DNA of 64,000 nucleotides from Opitutaceae bacterium (GCA_019455245.1 JACFMR010000004.1:62001-126000); one strand, 5' to 3'. Positions 17,691 through 29,664 are shown, counted from the stretch's first letter. Program-made: numbers and translations. Notes: generated by a model from the letters alone, not told the origin.

Positions 17691-18581
17691 TCAGGTTTTC
17701 GTGTCTGGAGACAGGCTGGCGCGCAGCTGCCGGGCCTCGGCCAGCAATTCGCGGGCGGCGTCCAGGGTGTCACCGGCCGGCGCCGAGATGGCCGGGGCAA
17801 CGGAGTGATCATCCGGATCGCCGAGTCCGGCTGCACGGAAACGACGCAGCCGGTTCAGGATCAGGTCGCGGATCTCGTGGGCGTTGTCCACCCCGTGAAA
17901 AATCCCTTGGTGCAACGTGTCGCCCGGCCGGCCCTTGGCTCCGGTGTCTCCGCCGCCGCCGGCCGAGCGCACCTGCACATCGGCGATGCCGAGCAGCCGT
18001 TGCAACGGACCCTGCCGTACCTCGACCTGTTGCAGATTGGCGAAGCTCATGGTCGATTCCTGCAGCCGCACCAGCCCGGTGCGGATCCGCAGGCTGCGAT
18101 CGGTGACGATGTACCAGTGCTGCTCGAAATCGAGGCGCACCGCCGCGAAGGTAAAGGGCAACTGGAGCACGAAGCCGGCCACGGCGAGCAGCTCGAGCAC
18201 GGCCACGGCGTCCATGGTCCAATCCGGCGCCTGGTGGCGGACCCAGTGTTGGAATTTGTCGCGATCGCGTCCGCGACCTTTTCCCCGGCCGGCATCGGAC
18301 GGGGCCTCGGTTGCGGCGGTGATTTGTGCGGTCGTGGCATCCTGTTTGATGGCGTCGAAGCCTGCGCGCATCTCGGCCACAAAGAGCAGGGAAAAGGCGA
18401 GGCCGGCGGCGGCACCGGCTTGGGCCAGCGCCCAGCTCATCAGCCGGACGTAGTAGAAATTTTTCCCGGCACGGAAAACCCGGACCGAGCCGGCGGCGCC
18501 CAGCGGGGGCTCGGGTTCATGCGGGATGCGCAGCAAACGAAACAGGTGGGGGCGGATCCGGGCGAGCATGGCGTGGGTCAC
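17691..18581 (-). CDS. bacterial PH-domain (bPH2/YdbS-like) membrane protein
   Basis: 296 aa. The N-terminal region has two hydrophobic segments (about 48-68 and 112-140) separated by a charged low-complexity stretch rich in Arg, Gly and Asp. A bPH2 domain follows with 'WYIVTDRSLRIRTGLVRLQE' and 'MSFANLQQVEVRQGPLQRLLG', the pattern of DUF304/YdbS proteins. Function of the family is unclear (membrane-associated, sometimes linked to antimicrobial resistance). The start overlaps the previous minus-strand gene's stop by 4 bp. Confidence 0.75.
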   Translation of the reverse strand: MTHAMLARIRPHLFRLLRIPHEPEPPLGAAGSVRVFRAGKNFYYVRLMSWALAQAGAAAGLAFSLLFVAEMRAGFDAIKQDATTAQITAATEAPSDAGRGKGRGRDRDKFQHWVRHQAPDWTMDAVAVLELLAVAGFVLQLPFTFAAVRLDFEQHWYIVTDRSLRIRTGLVRLQESTMSFANLQQVEVRQGPLQRLLGIADVQVRSAGGGGDTGAKGRPGDTLHQGIFHGVDNAHEIRDLILNRLRRFRAAGLGDPDDHSVAPAISAPAGDTLDAARELLAEARQLRASLSPDTKT

Positions 18582-19126
18582 TCCGCAGGCGGACGTTGCG
18601 CGAGCGTGGCGCGGATGGTTCGCAATTCGGCGGCAACCTCACGCAACGCCGCGGCGAGCTCGTCGGGCCCGCCGGCATCGGTTTTCGCCGGACCGGGATC
18701 GCCCACGCCGCGCATGCGCGCGTAGAGAAAATCCCGCACGGCTTCGTATTCACGGATGCCTTCGATGACCATTTCGGCGCCGCTGTTGCCGCTGGCAGTT
18801 TGCACGAGGATGCGGCCGAGGCCGAGCCAGCGCTCGACGAGATTCGATTTCAGATGGATGTCCTGGATGCGCGCGTAGTTGAGGATGATTTCGCGGCGGA
18901 AGAGGATGCCCCAGCTCATTGAAATGCCTTCGGCGTCGAAACGATAACGCATGGTATGATAGCGAAACCACGCCGGCAGAATGAGGAACGGAAACGCCGG
19001 CGGAAAAACCAGACAGGCCAGCAGATAGTAGGTCCAAAGGCTGGGGTGTGGCCGCGTGATCCCGAGGATCGCGGCATCGGCCACGGCGGGTTCAACACGG
19101 CGCGCCGACGGGAGCGGGGAGGTCAT
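18578..19126 (-). CDS. bacterial PH-domain (bPH2/YdbT-like) membrane protein
   Basis: 182 aa. A double hydrophobic hairpin at about residues 32-55 ('YYLLACLVFPPAFPFLILPAW') is followed by a bPH2 domain ('RYRFDAEGISMSWGILFRR', 'LNYARIQDIHLKSNLVERWLG'). Paired bPH2 genes translated in tandem resemble the YdbS-YdbT pair of Bacillus. First gene of the two-gene operon. The upstream region to 19200 is AT-rich relative to its surroundings and probably holds the promoter, but I could not place a convincing -35/-10 pair. Confidence 0.75.
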   Translation of the reverse strand: MTSPLPSARRVEPAVADAAILGITRPHPSLWTYYLLACLVFPPAFPFLILPAWFRYHTMRYRFDAEGISMSWGILFRREIILNYARIQDIHLKSNLVERWLGLGRILVQTASGNSGAEMVIEGIREYEAVRDFLYARMRGVGDPGPAKTDAGGPDELAAALREVAAELRTIRATLAQRPPAE

Positions 19127-19219
19127 TGCGTTATGGATAAGTCTGTTTATACCTAGTGTTTAAAAGACAATTCCCCGGGCAAATTGAATCGCAATCCACA
19201 GCGGGTGCGGTATTTCGGT

Positions 19220-19477
19220 ATGTTATCGATGGCAGTTGTATCGATCAATTTGGCCGAACTTATCGGCATGCTGGGCATCCTGATCACGCTGATCGGAGTC
19301 TGGTCGCATTGGCGTCTCAACGAATGGCTGGCTGATTTGGAGGACGACCTGAAGGATGGGAAACTCACTCCCCGGCAGTTTGCACAGGCGGTGCGGAGGG
19401 CGCAGTTGCTGCCGATGATGTTCACCCTGACGGGAGTCTGTCTGCTCGTGGGCGCGGTCTATCGCTACATGGCCTGA
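19220..19477 (+). CDS. small two-helix membrane protein of unknown function
   Basis: 85 aa from the ATG at 19220; a TTG at 19184 would extend it by 12 residues. Two predicted transmembrane helices (about residues 4-24 and 62-83) flank a charged loop ('EWLADLEDDLKDGKLTPRQF'). I do not recognise the family. It lies between the bPH2 operon (divergent) and the enlarged PFOR (convergent), with a strong hairpin just after its stop, which supports it being a real transcribed unit. Confidence 0.6.
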   Translation: MLSMAVVSINLAELIGMLGILITLIGVWSHWRLNEWLADLEDDLKDGKLTPRQFAQAVRRAQLLPMMFTLTGVCLLVGAVYRYMA

Positions 19478-19479
19478 CC

Positions 19480-19516
19480 GCGAACCGTCCGCCCGAACCG
19501 GGGCGGAACGGTTCGC
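19480..19516. terminator. strong hairpin between convergent genes
   Basis: Arms GCGAACCGT / ACGGTTCGC (9 bp, perfect) continue, after one bulged A, into six more GC pairs with a 6-nt loop, giving a stem of about 15 bp. It sits three bases after the small membrane-protein stop and 15 bp after the PFOR stop on the other strand. No T tract on either side, so it may protect or separate transcripts rather than terminate intrinsically. Confidence 0.6.
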
Positions 19517-19530
19517 AGCAGATGCACGGC

Positions 19531-22500
19531 CTATTTCACGGCCGCCAGCTCGGCGGCGTAGAGCTCGGCGGCGCGGGCCCGGGCGTCGGCGAGGGCGATT
19601 TCGCCCTGATCGATTTTCGCCAAGAAGGCCTTTTGCGCGAGGTAGTCCCTGTTCACGATGCCGGCTTTGCTCTGCAACATGCGCCAGGCTTTGCGCCGTT
19701 CGACAGCGAACAGCACCATCTGACGTGACACGGCGTAATATTTGAAACGCCCGCCGGTCTCGACCTTGATGTAGCAGCCGAAGTTCGTGACGAAACTGCG
19801 GTGCGCGGGATCGAACACGCGGCGGTGGATGACATCGTCCTGCGTGATGAAATGCAGCGCTTCCTCCAACGGCACGAGTTTGGCGGCCTCGTCCTCCTTG
19901 ATTGCCTTCACGTGCTTGCGGAAGCGGCCCTCGGTGACGGCCCAGTGGGCGACACCGAAACTGTATTCTTCGCCATTGGCGGCGAATTTGGTGCGCCACC
20001 AGTCGCGGTCGAGCGTGGGGTTGCCCTTGAGGTCGAAGGCTTCCTGCGAGGTCTCGCCGCGGCGCGGGTTGAAAACAAACTCGGGCATGCCGCGCGCGTC
20101 GCGCACGAGCTTGGCCTGGTCGGCGCTCATGTTGTCGCCGACGCCGTGCTCGGGCTGGCAGGTGGTGTAGGCCTGGTAGAACGCGGTGCCGCGATACTCG
20201 AGGCCGTCGAGGATGGCCTTGTAGAGCTTGGCGGCGTTGGCCATCGAGACCTGTGCGACAAACGGCGAGCCGTGGCCGCTGGTGAAGGCCTCGGCGACGT
20301 TCTTCTTCTCAATCAACTTGCCCTGCGACGCGGTGCCGAACTGGTTCATGTCGTAACCGCCGAGCATCGTGGACGAGTCGGAGTTCTGGCCGCCGGTGTT
20401 GGAATACACCTGGGTGTCGAGCATCAGAATCTTCACGTTCGGGCGGTTCTGGAGCATGACCTTGGATACGTTTTGGAAACCGATGTCGCCGAGCGCGCCG
20501 TCGCCGCCGACCACCCAGACCTTGGGCAGCTCGCGGATTTCCTGCTCGGTCATGAGCGCGTCGTCGAGGTGGGTCAGCGTGAAGTATTCGGTTTCGCTGG
20601 CGACATTTTCGTCGCGGTCCAGCAGGGCGTCGGTGAGCCGCTCGGGCACGACGGAACGACGGGCGTGCTCCACGATCACGCTTTCGGCCATGAGCCACGA
20701 GATGGTGGCGCCGTCCTGAAAGAGCGAATTCATCCACGGATACGGATGCGGATTGGAGGGCGGGGTGGAGCCGTACACGGTGTTACAACCGGTGCTCGCG
20801 CCCATCATCATGACCGACATCCCGTTGGCGCGGCGGCCGTCCACGGCCTGGAGTTCCTTGTGGTTGAAGGCATCCTGTTCGAGCACGGCGACCAGGCCGC
20901 CGATGAGCTGCTCATCGGTGATCGCACCGTGTTTGGCCTCGTGGGCGGCGATGCGGCCGGCGGTGTCGGCGTCGTTCTCGCCACCGAGGCCGATGATCAC
21001 ATGGGCGAAGGTGCGGCGGAAGAGCGCATACTCGTCGGCGTTGCGGGCCTTGAGCGCGGCGAGTTTTTGCGTGCCCTCGGTGCGCAGCCGCGCAGCCTTG
21101 GCGCGGAGCCGGTCTGCCTTATTGTGGTAGAGCGGCCGCATGTAGGCCTCGGTGACCGAGGCGGCGGCGCGGAGGATGCTCTTTTCGCCGCAGCCGGCGC
21201 AGGCGCCGTCGCCGGAGACGAGGGCCTCGTAATTGCGGCGCACCATGAGGTGGTTGCGCAACGCGGCCTCACGCGAGTTGGCGGCGTCCCCGTCGTTGTA
21301 GAGGCCGAGGTATTGCTGCGGGGTGTCGGGCAGCAGGCGCGAGAAAACCTGCGCGGTGGTGAGGTCGGCGTTGAGCTCCTCGGTCTCGCGCACCATGCGC
21401 AGCGCGTCGTGATCGCCGCAGACCTGCACGCATTCGCCGCAGCCTTTGCAGAGGTCGGAGACGAAAATGGAGAACAGGCCGCCGTGGCCGGGCTGTTTGG
21501 TTTCCACGGAGCGGAAGATGGCGGGCACACTGGAGTAGGCCAGCGGCAGCTTGTCGATGATGCCGGTGAACTCGGCCTTGGCTGCCGGGGCGATACCGGC
21601 GACGGCCTCGACTTCCTCGCGGATGATGTCCTTGAAGGGCAGCTTGGCCTTGGTCTTGACGGCCTCGATCATGCGGGCGCGGGCGCGTTGCTCGATACCG
21701 GGCAATTCGCGGCCGAAGGCGAGGCGCTGTTCACGGTCGGTTACGTAATTGTTCACCGCGGTTTTGAGCACGGTGATGACCTCCTGTGCGGTGTTGGGCA
21801 GCGCGGTGTCGGGGCAGGCGGTGATGCACTCCATGCACTGGGTGCAGTTTTCCGCGATGTAAACCGGGGTTTCGCGGCGGGCGACATACTTGGACTGGGT
21901 GGCGCCGGTGCCGGGGCCCATCACGCCGACGGACGCGAGCGCGCCGGCGGGCTGGTGGTAACCGAGGTTGTTGCGGAACTCGGCGTCGAACTTGGCCAGC
22001 GATTGGACGGGCGCACGCGCGGGTTGCGCGGCGGGGAAGGGGATGGAGCCGCAACCGGCCGCGCCACAGCCGGCGGTCGGGATGATCTGGTGTTCGCCGA
22101 TGGGCGCCAGCGGCGGGTTGCGCATCGAGGAGCGGTCGGGATCGCCGGCCGAGCCGTAGTTGATCTCGGTGACGCGTCTGAAGCCCTCGGTCATGACGGT
22201 CATGTTCGAGGCCACGACGGCGTCGCCGAAGCGGCCGAACTTCTTGACGTATTGCTTCTCCACGCTCTCGAGGAAGAACTCCTCGCTGATGCCGTATTCC
22301 TTCAGGAACGGGCTGACGCGGAAAAATGCGCCGAGAAAGGAGTTGCCCTGCATGCGCAGCTGCAGCTCGGGCTTGTCGGTGGCCTTCCGGGCGATGTCGA
22401 AACCGGGCAAAATGAAGATGCGGATGTTGTTCTCCTGCACCCACTGGCGGTATTTGGCGGGGATGCGCTGCCACGCGGTTTCCGGCGTGTCGCTCGATTC

Positions 22501-24258
22501 CCACACGAGGCTGCCGCCCTTTTTCAGACCCTCGAGCGGGTTGGTGTGGGTGAAGGCCTTCGGATCGCAGCAGAGCACCACGTCCACGTGGTTGAGCTCG
22601 CAGTTCACCTTGATGCGCGAGGGCGCGACGGTGAGGTAGTAATTGGTCGGCGCACCTTTTTTCTCCGAGCCGTATTTCGGGTTGGCCATCACGAAGAGCC
22701 GCTGTTTCAGCACGCCGACGGCCTCGTAGATGGGTTGGGCGTGGGTGAGGTGGTCGCCGAACTCGCCGATGAGTTCGCCGAGGTTCTTGCCGGTGGTGAT
22801 CATGCCCCAGCCGCCGATGGAGTGGAAACGCACGGCGATGGCGCCCTCGGGCAGGAGAGAAGGCGTGTCCTTGCTGATGACGGCGTAGGGGTGATCAACG
22901 CCGAGCACGCAGAACGTCTCGCCGTCGGCCGCGCTGCGGCCGTCGGTGCGCTTGGTCGTGCCGGTGGCGAACTCGTAGGCTCCGAGGGTGTGCTCGGGGC
23001 GGAAATCGCGCGAGCCGATGCCGTAGGCACCGCGGAAGAGCCGCGGGGTTTCTTCCGGACGCAGCGCGGGCAGACCGCCGGCGCCGGTGCGTGCGATTTC
23101 GTTGGCCTTGCCGAGGGCGACGCGGATGTCGCGCGCGAGCGGGTTGTCGCCGGACAGACCCTCGTCGGTGCGCTCGAGGATGATGACGTTCTTCTTGCCG
23201 CGGAGCGCCGCGATGAGGGCGGCCTCGGGGAACGGGCGGATGACGTTGACGTGGATCGAACCGACCTTGGCGTTGCGTTGTTCGCGCAGGTAGTCGCACG
23301 CGGCCTCGATGTTGTCGGCCGCGCAGCCGAGGGAGACGAACACGGTGTCGGCGTCGGCGGTCTTGTATTCTGTCAGCAAGCCGTACTGACGGCCGGTGAG
23401 CCGGCCGAACTCGGCGTAGGCCTCGGCCAGCATGCCGAGGATGGGTTCGTTGAAATTGTTCCGGCGGGCCACCACGCCGTTCATGTGGTGCTCCTGATTC
23501 TGCACCGGGCCGAGCAGCACGGGGTTTTTCAGGTCCATCATTTGCGGCACGCGGCGGCGTTTGGGGCCGAAGAGCTCGCGCTGGGCGGGCGTGGGGCAGT
23601 CGATCTGGTCGTCGGGCGCGCCGAGGAATTCGCGCAGCAGTTCCGCCTCGGGCGCGAGGTACATGCGCTCGGAGTGGGTGGTGAGCATGCCGTCCTGGAT
23701 GTTCATGCCCGGGTTGAGCGAGAGCTCGTTGACCTTGCGCAAAATGATGGCCTGGTCGGCGGCTTGCTGGGCGTCCTTCGACATCAGCATGGTCCAGCCG
23801 GTGTCGAGCGCGGCGTAAAAGTCGTCGTGGCCGCAATGGACGTTGAGCGCCTGCTTGGTCAGGGCGCGGGCGCCGATCTCGAGCACCATGGTCGAAAGTT
23901 TGCCGGGCGCGTGGTAGTACTGCTCCATGGCATAGACGATGCCCTGGCCGGAGGTGAAGTTAACCGTGCGGCGGCCGGTGACGGCGTAGGCGGTGGCACC
24001 GCCCTGGGCGGCGTGCTCGCCCTCCGTTTCGACGGCGATCTTCTGCTGACCCCAGACGTTGAGTTCACCCTGCGCATAGGACTGTTGGTAAATCTCGCCG
24101 CCCTCGGTGGACGGGGTGATGGGGTAGAACACGCCGCCCTCGGTGATGCGGGTCTCGACGTGCTGGGTGACGAGCTGGTTGCCGTTGCAGGTGACGCGCA
24201 CGCCGGGGTATTTGGGCGCGGCGGAGGATGACCGGGGACCGTTGGGGGAATGGCTCAT
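19531..24258 (-). CDS. enlarged pyruvate:ferredoxin oxidoreductase-like protein (NifJ family)
   Basis: 1575 aa from the ATG at 24258, against roughly 1170-1210 for NifJ. The N-terminal PP domain has 'GGVFYPITPSTEGGEIYQQ'; the PFOR domain II contains 'RGAYGIGSRDFRPEHT'. A gamma-like domain carries 'RFHSIGGWGMITTGKNLGEL'. Two [4Fe-4S] motifs follow: 'CTQCMECITACPDTALP' (about residue 803) and 'CKGCGECVQVCG' (about residue 936). The TPP domain has 'GDGACAGCGEKSILRAAAS' (about 1014), 'WVVGGDGALGDIGFQN' (about 1246) and 'LDTQVYSNTGGQNSDSS'. Compared with the neighbouring 1204-aa PFOR it has extra sequence before and between the ferredoxin clusters and inside the TPP domain, plus a C-terminal extension. 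Probably decarboxylates a 2-oxoacid to an acyl-CoA with ferredoxin reduction; the substrate is unknown. Confidence 0.88.
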   Translation of the reverse strand: MSHSPNGPRSSSAAPKYPGVRVTCNGNQLVTQHVETRITEGGVFYPITPSTEGGEIYQQSYAQGELNVWGQQKIAVETEGEHAAQGGATAYAVTGRRTVNFTSGQGIVYAMEQYYHAPGKLSTMVLEIGARALTKQALNVHCGHDDFYAALDTGWTMLMSKDAQQAADQAIILRKVNELSLNPGMNIQDGMLTTHSERMYLAPEAELLREFLGAPDDQIDCPTPAQRELFGPKRRRVPQMMDLKNPVLLGPVQNQEHHMNGVVARRNNFNEPILGMLAEAYAEFGRLTGRQYGLLTEYKTADADTVFVSLGCAADNIEAACDYLREQRNAKVGSIHVNVIRPFPEAALIAALRGKKNVIILERTDEGLSGDNPLARDIRVALGKANEIARTGAGGLPALRPEETPRLFRGAYGIGSRDFRPEHTLGAYEFATGTTKRTDGRSAADGETFCVLGVDHPYAVISKDTPSLLPEGAIAVRFHSIGGWGMITTGKNLGELIGEFGDHLTHAQPIYEAVGVLKQRLFVMANPKYGSEKKGAPTNYYLTVAPSRIKVNCELNHVDVVLCCDPKAFTHTNPLEGLKKGGSLVWESSDTPETAWQRIPAKYRQWVQENNIRIFILPGFDIARKATDKPELQLRMQGNSFLGAFFRVSPFLKEYGISEEFFLESVEKQYVKKFGRFGDAVVASNMTVMTEGFRRVTEINYGSAGDPDRSSMRNPPLAPIGEHQIIPTAGCGAAGCGSIPFPAAQPARAPVQSLAKFDAEFRNNLGYHQPAGALASVGVMGPGTGATQSKYVARRETPVYIAENCTQCMECITACPDTALPNTAQEVITVLKTAVNNYVTDREQRLAFGRELPGIEQRARARMIEAVKTKAKLPFKDIIREEVEAVAGIAPAAKAEFTGIIDKLPLAYSSVPAIFRSVETKQPGHGGLFSIFVSDLCKGCGECVQVCGDHDALRMVRETEELNADLTTAQVFSRLLPDTPQQYLGLYNDGDAANSREAALRNHLMVRRNYEALVSGDGACAGCGEKSILRAAASVTEAYMRPLYHNKADRLRAKAARLRTEGTQKLAALKARNADEYALFRRTFAHVIIGLGGENDADTAGRIAAHEAKHGAITDEQLIGGLVAVLEQDAFNHKELQAVDGRRANGMSVMMMGASTGCNTVYGSTPPSNPHPYPWMNSLFQDGATISWLMAESVIVEHARRSVVPERLTDALLDRDENVASETEYFTLTHLDDALMTEQEIRELPKVWVVGGDGALGDIGFQNVSKVMLQNRPNVKILMLDTQVYSNTGGQNSDSSTMLGGYDMNQFGTASQGKLIEKKNVAEAFTSGHGSPFVAQVSMANAAKLYKAILDGLEYRGTAFYQAYTTCQPEHGVGDNMSADQAKLVRDARGMPEFVFNPRRGETSQEAFDLKGNPTLDRDWWRTKFAANGEEYSFGVAHWAVTEGRFRKHVKAIKEDEAAKLVPLEEALHFITQDDVIHRRVFDPAHRSFVTNFGCYIKVETGGRFKYYAVSRQMVLFAVERRKAWRMLQSKAGIVNRDYLAQKAFLAKIDQGEIALADARARAAELYAAELAAVK

Positions 24259-24467
24259 GGGTAAAGGGAGCGAACGTTGAAAACAAGGGGCGGGGCGGGC
24301 GGCGCATGGCGCGACCGGGCCCATTGAGGGCCCAATCTCCCCCGGATTCAAAAGAAATATCAGCCCTATGACAGGGCCGGAAAATCCCACGGACTCCCCG
24401 GGCCACGTTTTCGCCCGGTGGGCTCAAACGCGGCTACGGTGGGAACACGACCCTGCCGCGAAAGGCG
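24259..24467. other. intergenic region with dyads and a dispersed repeat copy
   Basis: About 209 bp between the DHODH-like gene and the enlarged PFOR. It holds a GGGCCC-ATTGA-GGGCCC hairpin near 24318 and a small GCCCT-ATGAC-AGGGC hairpin near 24364. On the minus strand the latter is followed by TGATATTTCTTTT, a possible weak terminator after the DHODH-like gene. A copy of the CCACG...GGCTCAA.CGCGGCTAC repeat lies at 24403-24437. Confidence 0.5.
24403..24437 (+). repeat. dispersed repeat, GGCTCAA.CGCGGCTAC family, copy 1
   Basis: Contains GGCTCAAACGCGGCTAC preceded by CCACGTTTTCGCCCG. Three further copies in the window share the same core and the upstream CCACG(C/T)TTT. All read on the plus strand and all are intergenic. 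Confidence 0.65.
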
Positions 24468-25460
24468 TCAGATGCGCCAGCTCTGCAGGATGCGTTGGTA
24501 ATTGGCGCGCTCGAAGGCGGCGGGATCGGGGCAGCGCTGCAGGTTCATGGCGCCGCGCAGCTCGTCGATGCTTTCGTAGCCATGCTCCTGCATCCAGTCG
24601 TGCAGGCCGGTCAGCAGCGTGGTGAGGATGCGCGGTCCGTGTTTGAGCAGCACGGACACGAGTTGCACGGCATGGGCGCCGGCGAGCAGGGCCTTGATGA
24701 CATCGCCCGTGGTGTGCACCCCGCCGGTGGCGGCCAGGGAACGGGTGAGATGCGGCGAAAGGATGGCGAGCCAGCGCAACCGCATCAGCAGCTCGGAGGA
24801 ATCGGAGAGCTTGAGCTGGGGCTGTACGTCGAGTTCCTCGATGTCGAAATCCGGCTGGTAAAACCGGTTGAAGACCACCACGCCGGCGGCGCCGGCGTTT
24901 TCCAGGGCCTTGGCGAACTGCGTGGGCGAGGTGTGGAAGGCGGAGATCTTGATCGAGACGGGCACCTGTACGCTGTCGGTCACGCGGTGCACGGTTTCGA
25001 GCATGTCAGCCTCGACCTCATCGCCGGAGATTTCGGGATCGGTCACGAGCTGGTAGAGGTTGAGCTCGATGGCATCGGCCCCGGCCGCCTCGAAGCGCGC
25101 GGCGTAGTCGGTCCACCCGCCCGGCCGGTAGCCGTTGAGCGAGGCGATCACCGGGATGGAGAGGTGGCGTTTCAGTTCGCCGATCTGGCGGAGGTACTGG
25201 TCGGGGGCGAGCTGGTACTCCTCGTAGGCGGGGAAGAACGAGGTGGCCTCGGCGGTGCTTTCCGCCGGGCTTTCGATGTGGTGCAAAAGCGCCCGCTGCT
25301 CCATGTCGATCTGCTCCTCGAACAGCGAGCGCATGACGATGGCGGCGGCGCCGGCCTCCTCCAGCTGTTGCGTGGAGCGCAGGTTGTCGGAGAACGGCGA
25401 GGCGCCGACGATCAGCGGATTTTTGAGCTGCAGGCCGAGGTAGGGGGTGGTGAGTTTCAT
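24468..25460 (-). CDS. dihydroorotate dehydrogenase-like flavoprotein
   Basis: 330 aa TIM-barrel FMN protein of the dihydroorotate dehydrogenase class: N-terminal 'TTPYLGLQLKNPLIVGASPF', internal 'ADAIELNLY' and 'VPVSIKISAF', and C-terminal phosphate-binding 'ATGGVHTTGDVIKALLAGAHAVQLVSVLL'. The usual 'N.SCPN' pyrimidine-binding stretch of PyrD is replaced by 'IELNLYQLVTDPE', so it is the DHODH-like paralogue frequently linked to nifJ rather than a de novo pyrimidine enzyme. It begins 12 bp after the PFOR stop, strongly suggesting one transcript. It may exchange electrons with ferredoxin or another carrier; that is inference. Confidence 0.85.
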   Translation of the reverse strand: MKLTTPYLGLQLKNPLIVGASPFSDNLRSTQQLEEAGAAAIVMRSLFEEQIDMEQRALLHHIESPAESTAEATSFFPAYEEYQLAPDQYLRQIGELKRHLSIPVIASLNGYRPGGWTDYAARFEAAGADAIELNLYQLVTDPEISGDEVEADMLETVHRVTDSVQVPVSIKISAFHTSPTQFAKALENAGAAGVVVFNRFYQPDFDIEELDVQPQLKLSDSSELLMRLRWLAILSPHLTRSLAATGGVHTTGDVIKALLAGAHAVQLVSVLLKHGPRILTTLLTGLHDWMQEHGYESIDELRGAMNLQRCPDPAAFERANYQRILQSWRI

Positions 25461-25472
25461 GGGAGGACGGGC

Positions 25473-29087
<3,615 letters not shown>

Positions 29088-29366
29088 GGTCGTGTTCAAA
29101 ATTGAGTGGTGAAACCGCGATCAGCCGATGGTCGCAAATGTCCGCATTTCTTGCTCCGCATGCCTTGTCCTAGGCCGCGCAGAAGTTGCGCAAATCGTCC
29201 CACCGGCCGGAATTCCGGATGGTCTGGAGGTTGCTCCAACGGCCGGATGGCGGCGGCGGTTGAGGCATTTGTCGTTCGGATTCATGGGGAAACGGCATGC
29301 CGGCACCGGATGGGGCCGGCGTTGCAGCGACGATGCGCCATGCGGAGAAACCGGAGGGGCGTCGCG

Positions 29367-29470
29367 TAATAATCAGTGTAGACAGCTATCGGTTGGAGAT
29401 AAGATAAATCTCGTTGTGTGATGTATCATAATAAGAATTTATAATGCCAAGAAGCGCGCGGAGGTTGGCA
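29367..29470. promoter_or_regulatory. AT-rich divergent promoter zone
   Basis: A stretch of about 100 bp rich in A/T containing TATAAT at 29440-29445 (plus strand). On the minus strand TTGGCA (29447-29452) is followed 16 bp later by TGATAC. No optimally spaced -35 accompanies the TATAAT (TTGTGT is 20 bp upstream). Position favours promoters for korAB (plus) and nifJ (minus), each with a long leader. Confidence 0.4.
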
Positions 29471-29570
29471 AAATAGGCTGCGACGCCCCGGCCGGCGGCG
29501 GCGTATAGTGCGGGACAATCCTGTATCCTCCCATGGCCCGCATCTGCCATCAGTCTCCTTGCCCTCAATC

Positions 29571-29593
29571 CGGTTTCCACGGTGTGGAAACCG
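29571..29593. promoter_or_regulatory. perfect 10-bp dyad, operator candidate upstream of korA
   Basis: CGGTTTCCAC, spacer GGT, GTGGAAACCG: a perfect 10+3+10 inverted repeat 72 bp before the korA start and about 125 bp after the TATAAT. No T tract follows, so it is not a terminator. It could be a dimeric repressor/activator site or an RNA hairpin in the leader. No second copy noticed in the window. Confidence 0.5.
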
Positions 29594-29664
29594 CCGGCCG
29601 CCCCGATTCATCGGGTGTCCAGGCAGCGGCACCGGCTTGCGGTGCACACGGGGGGAACTGAGCC

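Larger units (their letters stand above)
29088..29664. other. 577 bp divergent regulatory region, nifJ / korAB
   Basis: No credible coding sequence. It contains an AT-rich core (about 29367-29475) in otherwise GC-rich DNA, with a perfect TATAAT at 29440-29445 on the plus strand and a small GAGAT/ATCTC dyad at 29396-29412. A perfect 10+3+10 dyad lies at 29571-29593. The stretch 29100-29360 shows only GC-rich short dyads (e.g. CCGGCCGGAATTCCGG near 29203-29218). This arrangement suggests divergent promoters and an operator for the ferredoxin oxidoreductase genes. Confidence 0.6.

Noticed and set aside
19801..24231. Very long open frame (about 1476 codons) on the plus strand opposite the enlarged PFOR
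   Set aside because: Opposite-strand frames stay open because GC-rich codon usage rarely creates stops there; its translation is Gly/Val/Ala-rich with no domain, while the minus strand has full PFOR motifs.
29386..29580. 64-codon minus-strand ORF in the nifJ/korA gap
   Set aside because: Runs through the AT-rich promoter zone and the operator-like dyad, shows no domain and no ribosome binding site.
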